A stretch of DNA of 64,000 bases from Desarmillaria ectypa (GCA_030407005.1 JAUDYN010000007.1:558001-622000); one strand, 5' to 3'; positions 36,791-48,848 are shown, counted from the stretch's first letter. Translations and numbers: made by a program. Notes: a model not told the origin generated them from the letters alone.

Positions 36791-38354
36791 CCAAAACACC
36801 GGCTTACCAGCGAGGGCAGAGCCTGGACCCAGACCAAGGTTGACGGAGGATGCACGTCCGAACAGCGGTGAGACGCTTGCGATTGTAGAACGAAAGAGAT
36901 TATTACCGGCGAGTGCGGATGCGGATGATAGGCAGCCTGGTGTACCCATACCATATATGAGAATGCTCTGAAAGGTAAGGTGGATGCTAGATGCCGAAGG
37001 CAATTCCGATAACGGGAACAATCCGGTGGATGCTTTACTTGTACGTGAATCTTAAAATGAGGTTGTGATGAAAATACTGGCAATCAGTCCCGGGATCTCG
37101 ACGCTACTTCCCTGTGCGCTGTCAATGCCTTCAATAGGCAGCCCTGGAAGATCGCAGTCCAATGCGGTATTTCTGATAGAAGAGGTATGCAGTGTACTAA
37201 AGAAGGCCAATAAGCGGCGGCATTTGCGAAACATTAAGTGAAGGTACTAACATTAATTGTACTAGACACAACGCACGCCAGGAAAAGTAGACCACTGATG
37301 CCGGTATTGAATTTGTACATTGTCAGTGAAGACCAGTGGGAAGGCCTCCAGCCTACAAGCAGAAGATTGCGTGTCATAGAATATTCGTCGATCATACATT
37401 GGACAGACACGATATATAGATGAAACCAAGGTCGGCGTTCGTGGGCATGAGAACAGACTCCTTGGCAAGAATGAGTAGACGTATCAGTGCCTCCTGCATG
37501 ATGCCCGCAATCGACTTACCTCCCAACCCTTCTGGCTGTGGGATCTCAACTGTTGATTGCCTGTCATCTTCTTCGGTCGCTGTGCTCGCTTCAATAGAAT
37601 CGTTGACTTGTAAGTCTCAGGAAGACATACCAGGATGAAAATGACCATGAGGCAGGCGGTCCGGATGGGCTCGCATTGAGGCCACCGCCATCCATTCGCT
37701 TGAGCTAAAATTTCGCCAACGACATGACCTGCGATAAGGCTAGAGATGTCCTCCAGTACCCAGACTCCCAGAGCGTGTGCGAACTGGGCATAACGTAGCC
37801 GCCCTCCATGGACCCATCACCCGTAGCAAAAACAAGGCTGCCGACAAACCCAGCGGGGAAGTGGAACGCAAGAACCAGACTCATTATTTTCTCCGTAGCG
37901 ACGGGTGTCTGGGAGACGAAGAACAGGGAAAGTGTTGTTATGAAGACCAGGTTACTCCCATGACAAAAGGCTCTTGTAGAGGCCACAAACATGGGACCAT
38001 TACTATACGCTAACAAAGGCATTAGGCAGAATAGACTGTATATGGGTGACTGTCGGCATACCAAGGATATACAGTGTCAGGCCCAGAGTAGCCGCTGTGT
38101 CAGAGATAAAACCGGTCATGAGTACACCACCGGGTGTTGAAACACGGCGCCTTCGAAATTTTACAACACAGGGCTGTCGCAGAAGAATCGAAACCTATTA
38201 TTGTCAACGATCTTTTAGCTGAAGGAGGAAAAACATGCGAAGGAACCTCGAGGTCAGGTCGCCAGTTGGCACGAGGGAATATACTGTTATTAGATATATA
38301 GTCCGAGTCGATGGCCTGGCCCACGGTTGAAATGTAAAACATGTCCTGGACCGT
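36791..38354 (-). pseudogene. MFS transporter copy 3, dead
   Basis: It aligns to MFS 1 and 2 on the minus strand. The expected ATG is ACG (38354-38352), followed by VQDM and then STVGQAIDS. A deletion joins the N-terminal tail directly to LMTGFIS, removing the end of the tail, the first membrane helix and an exon junction. GPMFVASTRAF still matches the GPMFLAPLQEL region, and later segments carry frameshifts and stops. The last 60-nt exon was not found. It cannot encode a transporter. Confidence 0.8.
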
Positions 38355-38874
38355 AATGACCTAGTTCTGTAGGATAGAGGGGAGGGGGGAGTGCTGTCTC
38401 CCTGACGTTCTTTCGAGCGTACAAGCCATACAGGTGCTATGCTTCGGGATCATACAATTCGGACTGCACGACTGGAAGTTTGGGTGCGCTTCGAGCTGCT
38501 AGCAAATGGTCAGATTCCATCTCGTACCGCACAACCTATAAGCTTTCTGCGGTTCGTGTCTCATGGCATGGGTCGTATTGCCGCGGGACGGCTTGTTTCG
38601 GGCCGACGCCGCTTTCACCGCATCCAGATAGGAGGGTGGTGTTGTCCATCTTCTTACGAGCTAATGAAAGGGCTAGAGAGAAGTTTAGGGTAAAATTTCT
38701 GCACCTTCAGCATCCCAACCCACGTCAAAAATTTTTTTAATCCTAAGTCCGTGTGGCTGAAGCGCTGGGCGCCAAGCCGAGATAAGCTGCGCCGCGCCAG
38801 TTTTCGATCACGTGTCTGGAGTTTAGCGGAAGTATATGCTTCACTTTGTCACTATTCTAAGTCGCAGTGGCACC
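38355..38874. other. Spacer upstream of the oxygenase gene
   Basis: Frames at 38439-38740 have no motif. It holds the promoter of the 2OG oxygenase. Confidence 0.4.
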
Positions 38875-40282
38875 ATGCACCCCGAAGTCGAGAAGATCAG
38901 ATCAATCGTTGATGACGTTTCTTTCACCAGTGGAAACTCCAAGATCAAAAGAGAACAATGTCTGCTCTACTATAGGTGTAGCCCCGAGGACTCCACTGCA
39001 CGGTTCGCTCTCCTTTCGTACTACTTGCATTTACTAACAAACGATACATCAGGGTCATAAATCTTGCCCATCCAACGGATGCAGAGTTAAATTCGTTGGC
39101 AGAAGCTTGTAGACCGGCCCCTTTTGGTCGAGATTCTGAGGAGGTCCTCGATGATACTTACCGCAAGGCTCTCAAGCTGGACACGTTACTTTTTGCCACT
39201 ACACTGGATCTCCAGATGACCAAGATTCTTGACCAAATTCGCGTGGACCTTATGGAAGGACATTTATCGACAGAAAAACGAATCCGTCCTGAGCTTTACA
39301 AACTCAATATCTATGGTGCGTAGTGGCGATTTCTTGTTGGTCCTCTTGTCCTCATGTGCCATCATCAGGAGAAGGATCTTTCTTTAAGTCACACAAAGAT
39401 ACGCCTCGTTCTGAAAATATGTTCGGCTCTCTCGTCATCGTCTTTCCTACTAGTCATCAAGGAGGCGGTCTTGCTCTCCGCAGCCACGGGAAAGAGTGGG
39501 TCTTTGACGCTAGCAGTCTTCTTGACAAAAGCACCGCCGAACACCCAGAAATTGCATATGCAGCGTTCTACAGCGACGTCGAGCATGAAGTTTTTCCCGT
39601 CACCTTGGGCTCTCGCGTCACCTTGACCTACAATCTGTACCGAGAACAGGACACGCACACACAGGTGACATCCAATGATACGAGAACCCATGACATTACC
39701 TCTGAAATCAAGGAGTCCATTTCAAAACTCATCGACGATCCGGCGTTCTTACCCAGAGGCGGAAAACTTGGCTTCGGTTTGCGTCACCAATACCCCCTAA
39801 GCACGAACGGCGGTCCATTTGAAGTCCAGGATGTTGTTGATCTTCTAAAAGGAAGCGACGCAGCTGTTTACAAAGCCTGCCAGAGTCTGTCTCTGCCTGT
39901 GGACGTCCAGATTTCCTACATGCCACGCGGCGACGGGAAGCGAAGATACCTTACCGATAGCAAATTCGGTGACTTCAATCTCTGGGAGGAATCCCTCAGC
40001 AGTTGGATGATGCAAGAAGGGGTCGAATCTGTCAAGGAACAAGAGGATTGGCAGGATAGCCGCGTTCACAATTCGACTCGTATATTTTGGGTTACGCCTA
40101 GGACGGAATTGAGTCGAGTGACTACGACATTTGCGTATTATGGAAACGAACCAGATCTTGGTTACCTTTACGGAGACATTTGTCTTGTTGTTGACCTTGC
40201 TCCGGCGAGTAGCAGTGATGAGGAGTCTGGTAGTGAGGTCGAGGAAATTGGAAGTAGTAGTGAATCTGATGGCTTCTATTAG
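38875..40282 (+). CDS. 2-oxoglutarate/Fe(II)-dependent oxygenase
   Basis: Three exons join in frame to 434 aa: 38875-39002, 39053-39315, 39369-40282. The Fe(II) ligands are visible as H139-x-D141 (FKSHKDTPR) and H203 (VEHEVFPVTLG). R213 in SRVTLTYNLY sits where the 2-oxoglutarate carboxylate is usually bound. The core resembles prolyl 4-hydroxylase-like fungal Fe2OG proteins, which hydroxylate proteins or small molecules; the substrate is unknown. The C-terminus is an acidic Ser/Glu-rich tail. The chosen ATG at 38875 has the better context. An in-frame ATG at 38836 would add 13 residues. Confidence 0.82.
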
Positions 40283-40405
40283 ACTGCTTCTTTCTACAAT
40301 GATATTACCCGTGTACGTGTCGCCAACCCCTGCTACTTAAATGCTTACGAAAGATGTCATATATGTATCTTTCTACTACAATCCTTCCCTCTAAGCTTTG
40401 CGAAT
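40283..40405. other. 3' flank of the oxygenase gene
   Basis: Short spacer with no feature. Confidence 0.4.
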
Positions 40406-41700
40406 GCCATGTATGCTTCGAGCACATCCGAGTGTTCCCTTCAAGTCGCTCAATTTCAACGCTTGAGCAAGCGACTAAGTGTTCTTTCTGAAAGGAATCA
40501 CCTCGACGTTATGTAGTATGGATAACCGGACGTACAGACCGTCATATTATTAGGTGCCTCGATACTTGCGCTTGTTGGCCTTCCTCACGTTGCTCACCAC
40601 CACTGTAGTATATCTCCTTAGATTTCCATGGATACCTATTGATCCTTTCGTACTGGAAGGTCTGAATTCGTATGGGTTTGTTTGGCAGCAAGCCTTTGCT
40701 CTGCTAGAATGCATTTTCACTAGTCTGGCTCCGAGGCGAAGTTACACGGCAATAGCTCTTGGGGCCGGTCGCTTTTCGATAATCGTCCGAGAGAGTGGAT
40801 ATGAACCGTGCTTGTGAATGTCTCTCTTTTTTCGTCAACGAGCACAAAAGGTCCATAACTGTAGTTTGGAGTGGCGGAGGTCTGCAGGCTTGTAAATCTG
40901 GTGCGTTATCTTTTTGTTGTATCGCTCTCCGTTATCTGACTGTGCTTGTGGCTTTCAGCCATGCAGCGCTATTCTAGAGCTTTGACTGTGACAACTAACC
41001 AATTTATGCCAGAGGACTCTTAATCTGAGCTTGATGAGGACAGCAACAAGCGCAAGGTTGAGACCAGAATGAGATGACCAGAACGATTACTTGAGATGGG
41101 ATCCTGTTGTGGAGGTTCGTCTGGTATCACTTTCTCGGATTTTTGATTGTTACTGTGTTGATAGATGTGCTAGGGACATTGTGTATTTCTTTGCCTGAGT
41201 ATATACTCCTGGTGGATTACACCGTATCCCGACATAACATAAGTCTTCGGTACTTCAAATTCATCACATCTCAATCGTATGTTCAGTGCCACTCAGTCTT
41301 TGGTTTTGACTCAGAGCTCAGTGCTCGAGCAGCCTGAATCATCGGATATTCGCCCTGCATTTCCAAGCTACGCTTATCGATCACCCTGAATGCAGAGATC
41401 GCAAGCGTATGCTGAACGGATCCTGCGAGAAATGGCGCATTCATGATTTGTTTGGAGGTCACTGTATACGTCATGAAAACTGACTCTTCTCTGAAAGGTA
41501 TAGAGACGCTGACGAGACGCCATTCTGTCTCTTTTGGTCCCCGTTCCTGTCATTCTTGGAAGACAAAGGCCAGCCCCCCAGCCCCCCGTTTCGTGAGGCG
41601 CGATTTCCTCATATTAATAACTGTCTGTTTCCTTAGCGATGAAAATGTATTTCGGCTTATAGATGTGTCTCTCTGCACGTGCTCTTTCTCTCCCTAAATA
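40406..41700 (+). pseudogene. Decayed gene of unknown family
   Basis: Several pieces look like exons separated by good small introns, but stops and frame slips prevent a full model. In order they are a 5' piece with SSTSECSLQVAQFQRLSKRL, a hydrophobic piece RLLAFLTLLTTTVVYLLRF followed by VWQQAFALLECIFTSLAPRR, an exon WSGGGLQACKS, and a piece with AMQRYSRALTV that ends at a stop. A further in-frame fragment SELDEDSNKRKVETRMR follows. I do not recognise it. It may be a broken membrane or secreted protein gene. Confidence 0.3.
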
Positions 41701-42563
41701 TGCGCAGGCAATTCTGGAAGAAATTCCCATAGTGACAAGACAAAGAAGTACGGCAAGCTGCTCGTCAAGGTGATTGTTCTGGGCTCCGGTGATGACGACC
41801 GTAGGCATAGGTTTTCACTAATGTTGAATCGATGTCAAGCTGCTGCATATGATGAACATAACAAGTCTTAACGTTAGCTCGAGAGCTACTCTTCGCGTAG
41901 ATAATGTCTGTCAACACCGCGCTGTAACATGCGTCAATTCGTTATCCACCCCGGTCCATTCATTATTGACAGTCTCAGTGCGAACGTCGACATCGGGCTC
42001 GGAATCAGTGGCGTACAATAATATGCCAACGTAGATGCGTCACTACAAAAGAACAACCTCTTCGCTATGACTGGCGCATCTGGTTTCTTAACTTATACGA
42101 GAATAAGCTCGCATTGTTGTAGTATCCATCGTGGTCCGTGGACGATGTTAATTGCTTTCGTTTGATGCCAGTGGGACCCAAGAATAAAGAAGAATGATAT
42201 AATGAATCACGCGCGAGCGTCGTCCTCGTTCAACTTCTGAACCGTGGCCTCGTACTAATTGTCGGCTGTCTCGGTCATACTTTGGACTCTTCCGACCATC
42301 ATCTATCCCGCAGGGCAATCCTCAACCCGAATTTCTCTCCTAGCAGCCAATCAAATGCGGTATTTTTTAATTACATCACTCCACTATGTCAGCTTTACGA
42401 GAGGCGTTACGTAGTGAAGAACTTGGCCAGCTTTCAGTTTTTCTACACCTTCGAGTCTGGAGCGAATCGCTACAGGGGACACCGGTTGACTGACATAGCA
42501 ATATGTCGCAAGAATAACGTTGCTCGTACCCTCGGTCCGAATCCGTGGCAACCTCAAATCGTG
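41701..42563. other. Intergenic, upstream of the 66-aa gene
   Basis: No supported gene. It contains the distal promoter of the small protein gene. Confidence 0.4.
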
Positions 42564-42570
42564 TATAAAA
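42564..42570 (+). promoter_or_regulatory. TATA box of the 66-aa protein gene
   Basis: TATAAAA lies 42 nt before the ATG at 42612, a strong position for a short 5' leader. The decayed copy keeps the leader end (AGCATCTACACCATG). Confidence 0.6.
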
Positions 42571-42611
42571 GGACCTGGTTTGGACTCACTTTTTTCAGCA
42601 TCTACACTACT

Positions 42612-42866
42612 ATGTCTGCCCCAGAAACCGCTACCAGATTCGCTTCTTCCGACCGTGCCTCTGTTGCTGGAGGACAACTCGTCGGTCAATCCCGCCAGGG
42701 AGCTGTTGCACCGAAGGCAGCCGTGAAGCTGCGCTTGGACCTTAACCTCGAAGTTGAGATCGCCATCCAAGCCAAGGTCAATGGCGACATCACCCTGTCG
42801 CTTCTGTACGTGAAATTATTGTTCATTCTAACGACTCAATGCTGATTGATTTCATGTAGTGAGTAA
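42612..42866 (+). CDS. Small conserved-type protein, 66 aa
   Basis: Exon 1 (42612-42805) and a 7-nt coding tail (42860-42866) join in frame across a 54-nt intron and give 66 aa. The N-terminus is polar (MSAPETATRFASSDRASVAG). The C-terminal half, VKLRLDLNLEVEIAIQAKV then NGDITLSLL, is an alternating pattern that fits beta strands. I recall similar short proteins ending in LDLNLEVE...GD(I/V)TL being frequent in fungi, without a known function. There is no signal peptide or membrane helix. The strong TATA box suggests inducible or high expression. A broken copy lies at 48740-48848. Confidence 0.75.
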
Positions 42867-43603
42867 ATACTCTGCGAAAATAAAGAGGTGGATCTAGAAT
42901 GCAGTTGTTGGGTTTAGGTGACATTTTTCCCTTTTAGAGAGTATTTGTACAGGATGTTGATACTTGTTCTGCTAGGATACCTGTTGGGACATGCATGCTG
43001 TTCAGACCTAACCAAAATTACTTGGCGTATTCCTCTTCCCCTCTAAATTCCTCAACGTTATGTCGGCGTTTATACTTTGTGGATACCAATATTAATGTTG
43101 TTTGGGGATCGTTGTGTATCGCTCTCTGAGTATAAGTATTTACTAAGGCGCCTAGTGTGCTTGTAAGATTTCGTATGACTCCCAATGCGACTTCTTAACA
43201 GTTGCCGTTGTACGAGCGTATAAACTCCGGCTGATCTGAATTCTACGCGTTATGCGCCATGGATCTGTCTTGTATTTTCGCGCTGGTACTTGTTAGTTCT
43301 GGCTATGTTCTTAATGAAGGTAACGAGTCGACGTTTGTCGAGACTCGTCTTTTTCCTTCCATGGCATGGATATCTCTATTGCGCTGGACCTCATCGATGG
43401 ACCATATGAGAATGGCCTCATACTAGCATCTGACGCGCCAACACGCTGCAAATGAAGGTTCAGCCACGCGCAGTGTCAGGGAGTGTCGGGTGGTGCGTTC
43501 AATACAGAATTATTCAGTCTTCATGCAGTAAGTGCCTTGTTTTGACCTGGATAGAACATGCAAAAGGTCATCCCGGATGATGTCCACGTCGAGGTTCTGA
43601 TCA
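42867..43603. other. Spacer between the 66-aa gene and an F-box gene
   Basis: No supported feature beyond the expected 3' and 5' flanks. Confidence 0.45.
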
Positions 43604-45037
43604 ATGATTATCTGGAGCCTTGACCCATGCTACCGTGGCAATGCTTGGCTGTGCAGGGAGGCTGTGCAAGTTCACCTTTTCAATAAAGCACATCAACCAG
43701 ATCCCAACATACGAACGATGCTCCCCACTGAACTGTGTAACCTCGTAATTGACTATCTCCACGACTCCAAGCCATCCCTCTTCGCATGCTCCCTTGTCTG
43801 TCGAGCCTGGGTCCCTGAATGTCGTTTTCACCTCTTCCAAAAGTTGCGGCTCTGTCGCGACACCGCAGATCCATTCTTCCAGTTATTCGAGAGTCCGCAT
43901 GCTACCCTTGCTTCAGCCCATATACGCGAGCTCGATGTTGCGCAGAATACCGTTACTAAAGGCGGAAGTCTTGAAGGTAATCTGCTTGACGGCCGGGCGT
44001 TCCAAGGCGTCTTGACCCGGTGCCCTGCAGATGTCTTTGAGCACGTGCAGAAGTTGTCGGTGACATGGGTTGGCTGGTGGACGCTAACTGACGCAGAGAG
44101 ACTGAGTATTGGGCATAGATTCAAGAACGTAACCGAGCTTGCGTTGTGTTTGGTTGTTTTTCAGACGGACGAAGAACTTCCAGCTCTGATCACTTCATTT
44201 ACGATGCTAGAAGTCTTGTCCTTGCAGACTATACAGTTCCGGGTTAACAGTTTGGAGGAAGATCACTCGCACGCCGAGCACACGCTACCAGCTAACTTGC
44301 ATACCATCTCGTTCAATGATGTGGCCAACCCTCGTGTCATACGTTCCTTGATTCCTTGTCCATCCCTTCGAGTATTCAAGTGTCATTATGTGAACTTCGC
44401 TGACTTCAAGCCGGCATTGGCTAAAGAGTTTGGACAACTATTGTCATCTGCTGGCGAGCGTTTGGAGGATTTCGGGTTCACTATCCAAGCCGCAGCGCTC
44501 CTTAATGACGGTGTTGACCTTGATGCCCGATTCAAACTCATCGACCTCGCCCAAATCTCCAATCTTCGACGGATCGAATTATGGATTGAAGACAACCAGT
44601 ACCTCCTTCCTTTCCTCAAACGCCTCACAGAGTCCGACTTTTCGACTCCCATGCTAGAGACACTGGACATCTATTATCTGTCCGTGCATAATCTAGATTG
44701 GGAGAAGCTCGATGACACCCTCCAGCATCCCTACTTTTGTGCGATCAGAGAGATCAAAACATCCATCCCGACGTACTTTGGCCTCGAAGATGTCGTTGGG
44801 CAAGAGCCGGGATGGTACTCGAAGCCCAATGAAGGATCCAAAGCCCATATTGAGATGGGGAATAATATCGCAAGGTTCATGGAGAAATTACCAAAGTGTC
44901 GGGTGAGGGGGATATTACGGCCGACGGAGGGCTATCGGTTTTTTGATAGTTGGTTCGGATCACAACTCCGGCAGTCGAGGAGAGAGAGACTTTTGGATAG
45001 GATTGTTGGTGCAGTTCGTGGCTCGGGTGGCCGTTGA
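43604..45037 (+). CDS. F-box/leucine-rich protein, single exon
   Basis: One uninterrupted frame of 477 aa. The F-box is at about residues 39-75 (MLPTELCNLVIDYL ... ACSLVCRAW), followed by about 350 residues with irregular leucine-rich repeats (for example FKNVTELALCLVVF, FTMLEVLSLQTIQF, ISNLRRIELWIED). It should act as the substrate-binding part of an SCF ubiquitin ligase; the target is unknown. The ATG at 43718, directly before LPTEL, is an equally good start. The first 38 residues have no clear role. It has no extended N-terminal region and no introns, so it is a different subfamily from the F-box gene at 7767-9971. Confidence 0.85.
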   Translation: MIIWSLDPCYRGNAWLCREAVQVHLFNKAHQPDPNIRTMLPTELCNLVIDYLHDSKPSLFACSLVCRAWVPECRFHLFQKLRLCRDTADPFFQLFESPHATLASAHIRELDVAQNTVTKGGSLEGNLLDGRAFQGVLTRCPADVFEHVQKLSVTWVGWWTLTDAERLSIGHRFKNVTELALCLVVFQTDEELPALITSFTMLEVLSLQTIQFRVNSLEEDHSHAEHTLPANLHTISFNDVANPRVIRSLIPCPSLRVFKCHYVNFADFKPALAKEFGQLLSSAGERLEDFGFTIQAAALLNDGVDLDARFKLIDLAQISNLRRIELWIEDNQYLLPFLKRLTESDFSTPMLETLDIYYLSVHNLDWEKLDDTLQHPYFCAIREIKTSIPTYFGLEDVVGQEPGWYSKPNEGSKAHIEMGNNIARFMEKLPKCRVRGILRPTEGYRFFDSWFGSQLRQSRRERLLDRIVGAVRGSGGR

Positions 45038-46219
45038 GGTATGCATCATTGTCGTGCCTCATGCATTGTCAGACCGCCAAAAAAGTATTCGGAGTTGCAT
45101 ACAAATGGGATTCATGTGTAGACGCCGATTTCTTCCTACAATTCAAATTCAACTGCAAGGCAAGACGGTCGTTCAATCGCTCGCTTCACACTCATTTTCA
45201 GCCAAAATCTTCCTTCCTTTGAACCAGGCGTTCGCGTTCTTGACCATGCCTCCAGTAGCGAAACCCCATCGAACTATCTTTTCAATGAGGATCTTGTACA
45301 TACGCTATCACAAACTGTCCCGACATCCTGATCGCCTTAATAGTGGTTCAAGACTCGGTTAGAGACTCGATATTGTCAAAAAGGGTTTTTCGGGCCTATT
45401 CATACTAAATTCCCACACTACCACGAAGGTATCCCCCAAGCTACGCTCGTACATTAAAGGTGAGCGTGTTCTCTCTTAGTGCTGCTCCCTAGGTCGTTTC
45501 CGGTGCTAAACTTTCTTTCCATATGCAGAAAGACTGTTTTCATGTTGCGCGATGTCCCTTGGAGCACCCTGGTCTCTTCCGCTCGCGGCTCCCTAGTCGT
45601 CACCAGTTAAAATGACTTTGTCAGAGGTGCAGAACTCGTGTGACAATAATATGATGATCATAAGGTGCCGGGCCATTTCTGTCGAGGAAGCATAATTTCA
45701 CATTGTCCGTGTTAAACTGACTGTTCCGCGCAAGAATTGCCATTTTCCCAAAAATACAGCTTCGAATCACACACTACTCCCCATTTCTCCCATCTAAGCT
45801 TGCCCTCACCGATTCTTCGGACATGTGACCGTGCACGGTCCTTCATGCGGCGAAGAATGCATCACATAGTCCTCCGATAAGTATAAGAACGTGGCAAATT
45901 CTATCAGTGATTAGTCAAAGGGTCCATTAGGAATTGCTCGAACGTACTTAAAAGTGAGTCTTTTCCATTCAGGGTGCTTAATCTTACCTAATAGGCTTTT
46001 GGAATAATGTTCATTGCATGTTACGCTGGTCTGTATTTTCAACGCGTCGAACGATGGCTGGTGCACGAGTCTGTCAATACAACGCACCGAATGCCGTCAT
46101 TGATATGTCCCGGAAAATAACTGCAAAACCTCACTTAGTCAACGGGGCCGTGGCGGCCGCCTCACATCTTCTTAAAACACCATTTCTTCTCTTTCTGCAT
46201 TTCCCATCACTCGGGGATC
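45038..46219. other. Intergenic spacer
   Basis: No supported gene. The last part resembles the leader of FAD copy 1 (TTAAAACAC ... ACTCGGG), so duplication reached upstream of the start codon. Confidence 0.45.
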
Positions 46220-48249
46220 ACGAATCTTCTCTGGACTTTGGGAATTGCACTCACTACTTACGCCGTCGCTTTGTATCTTGGGCATTCCCTGCGACACAGA
46301 CAGCTCTTGAAGCAAACTTGCATCCTGGATATCGATTCCCTGGGGCTTAGGCTACCTCGCGAGAAAATCAAAGGCAGGGCCGTCATATATGGCGGAGGGT
46401 ATCTATCTATCTCCGACCTCGATATACCGATTATCTGATGGACTCTTCGGCATTGGAGGTCTGCTCGCAGCTCGAGTATGTCACGATCACTTTGACACAA
46501 TTGTTATCGTCGAACCGGAGGTGTGGGTAAATTCCGAAGATGCCATGTATGTGGACACATGGAACCAGAAAAGCAAGCACTCGCGTATCATGCAATACAA
46601 ATCATTACATGTAATATTTTGGCCCCTTCAATGCGTTTTCCCTGAGATCTGATGGGTGTGCTACAGTCGTTTCAACCATGGGCTACAAGGTTATGCACAA
46701 GCTTTTCGCTGATATTGAGGGGAAATATCACGCGTCGAGCATCAAGTAAGTTCTGGTATCATCCCTTCTGTTTTGTAGTAAATCTGTGCAGGGTAAGCAC
46801 CAGTCAACCCATGTTCGCATGTGGGGAAATGCGCCCGCCGTATACCGAATATGACGGTGGTACTCTTCCGGAGGCTTTCGATGTCTCTCGAAGCGCTCAC
46901 AATCCTGGATACCCTGACAGAACTTTGGTCCGTACTCCCGAAGTATCCAAAACATCCCTGCTATTGTCGGTACGACTACATTATCTACGAATATGAGTGC
47001 GCTGAAGTCATAAATTTTGCGTATTCAGATCGTACAGGCCCGTTGCAATTCCAAGTCGGGGTACGGCATCCCGCTCCAGGGACCTGCAGCTGCGGGCCTT
47101 AAATGGCATCGACGAGAAGGATACGGATTCGCGGATATATACGAGAAACCAGCTACCCCTGGACTAGTTGAGGATTGCATACAACCAAAAGCTTCATGTT
47201 CCACCCTCCAATCCCACGTCGTGCCCAAGCTTGGGAGGAAGCACTCTGGCCTTCCCCTTCCCTATGACGAGTGTGGATATATATATATTGCCTTTCTACG
47301 GACCCAGACAAAGACCATCAAAACGTACACTCTCAGTGTATTGATGGTAACTTCAGTGAGTTGGGCTTCCTCACGCCAACACCCATCTACTTCCCCTTCC
47401 AGTACAGCTCTATTTCAGCACGATGGGCGAATATCAACTTCCAAACACTCTTGAGGAAAGCAAGGCCTTTTCTCGAAGTCTGATAATCGAGAAGCCGACT
47501 CCGGAGATCTTCTTCTCGACGCTGGATATGCTGGATGATGTAACGGACATCATGACATACAGGTCGTGCATTTGGTTTCTTGTATCCCGATGCCAATACT
47601 CATAACGCTCCCAGCTGGATCCAACTACATCAGATACGAGAGGGCCATCAACCTGCCCTCTAATTGGGTCGTTATGGGCGATAGTGTCATGAGGGTGAAC
47701 CCGGTATTTAGGTACGTTCATTCGCTTTGGTGCCGCCGTGCTCGTCAGAGGCTGACACTGCATGCATGCAAAGGCTTTCTTCGGTGCTGTTTTCCTCAAT
47801 AAGCTAATCATGAACCCAACGGAAGAACCCAAAGATTTCTCAAAGAGGTATTTTAGCATTCACGCGGAGAAGATCATTCCACTTTAGTGAGCCCATCGTT
47901 ATCGTTGCCATGGAAGTACAGTTTGATTGTTAGGAAGTCACTCAAAGCCAGCGTATCATATAAACATAAGGTCATATAATTGACTGTTCTACATCCAGAT
48001 TATTCCTTCTCTACGACAGTTCCGCCTCCTGGATAGACGATGTCTCAGGGCTTGTGGATTCAGTGGTACATGAGTTTTCTACCTTTTACCCTGAGTTCGA
48101 CCAAGCACTATCATCAATCCGTTGTTAATGTCTCCTACTGGACGGCGCTTTGGCATGTCAGGACGCTTCTGTCACCGATTCTAGATGCTTTCCAGTTGGA
48201 GCTTATATTCAAAGTATTTTGGAGCCTGATCAAAGCCACAAGCGAGTGA
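46220..48249 (+). pseudogene. FAD oxidoreductase copy 3, dead
   Basis: Homologous to copy 1 over its full length. The start is ACG (46220-46222) instead of ATG, followed by LLWTLGIALTTYAVALYLG. The first intron has lost its acceptor: CTTCGG stands where copy 1 has CTTAG. About 100 nt matching YAGRAGIETFLRR of copy 1 is deleted, and a frameshift brings a stop at MWGNAPAVYRI. Later parts (WHRREGYGFADIY, PYDECGYIYI, YERAINLPSNWVVMGDSVMR) are readable only piecewise, and a TAG follows PPG near 48035. Not functional. Confidence 0.88.
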
Positions 48250-48739
48250 AAACTGTTCCGCTAGTACTTCTCGGGATCTATCATATAGCTAAAGACACAG
48301 AGATACTTATGATCAGACGGTACTGCAACATAGAACCTGTGGTTCGGAGATCAGATGTACTCCAAAGTGAAGATGCAAAGAGTATCTCGTCTTGCTACCC
48401 GGACCAGTTAAAGTCTATGACTCCTGCTATTCAATTTACACATCCCACTTCGCTATCCGGAGCTGGTTCAAGTCTCGTACCATTGGTCTTTATCTGCGGC
48501 CGTGTCAGCAACTGTACCGTGAGGGTACGGAATCAACGGATAGTTGTTGTTCAAGAAAACCTCAGATCATGTGGTGGGGCACAGGGTACATGCGCCTCTG
48601 GTAAATATACTCGAATTTGGATGTAAGAACCTGATATTGGTATCCAATAGGTGTGGAAACACGGGTATAAACACTGATACGGTGTTGGGAAATGTGTAAG
48701 GAAAGAATGTAACGAATGTAATACAGACAGTAGGGGTTA
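48250..48739. other. Spacer
   Basis: No supported gene; 3' flank of the dead FAD copy. Confidence 0.4.
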
Positions 48740-48848
48740 TTTTGGCTAGTACGATGGTTCCCTGATGGGATTGATTGATGAGTTGCGCGTCATCGACAGA
48801 GGCGTACTCGGAAGAGGCGAATTTCGTAGCGGTTTCTGGGGCAGACAT
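48740..48848 (-). pseudogene. Remnant of the 66-aa protein gene
   Basis: The start MSAPETATKFASSEYASV differs little from the intact gene's first 18 residues, and similarity continues to QSHQGTIV. The conserved LDLNLEVE half and the 3' exon are gone. The leader AGCATCTACACCATG is kept. Truncated and probably dead. Confidence 0.65.

Noticed and set aside
42282..42611. A longer N-terminus for the 66-aa protein, starting at 42282
   Set aside because: The added part would span the TATA box, and the truncated copy keeps only the leader directly before MSAPETAT, so the ATG at 42612 is the start.
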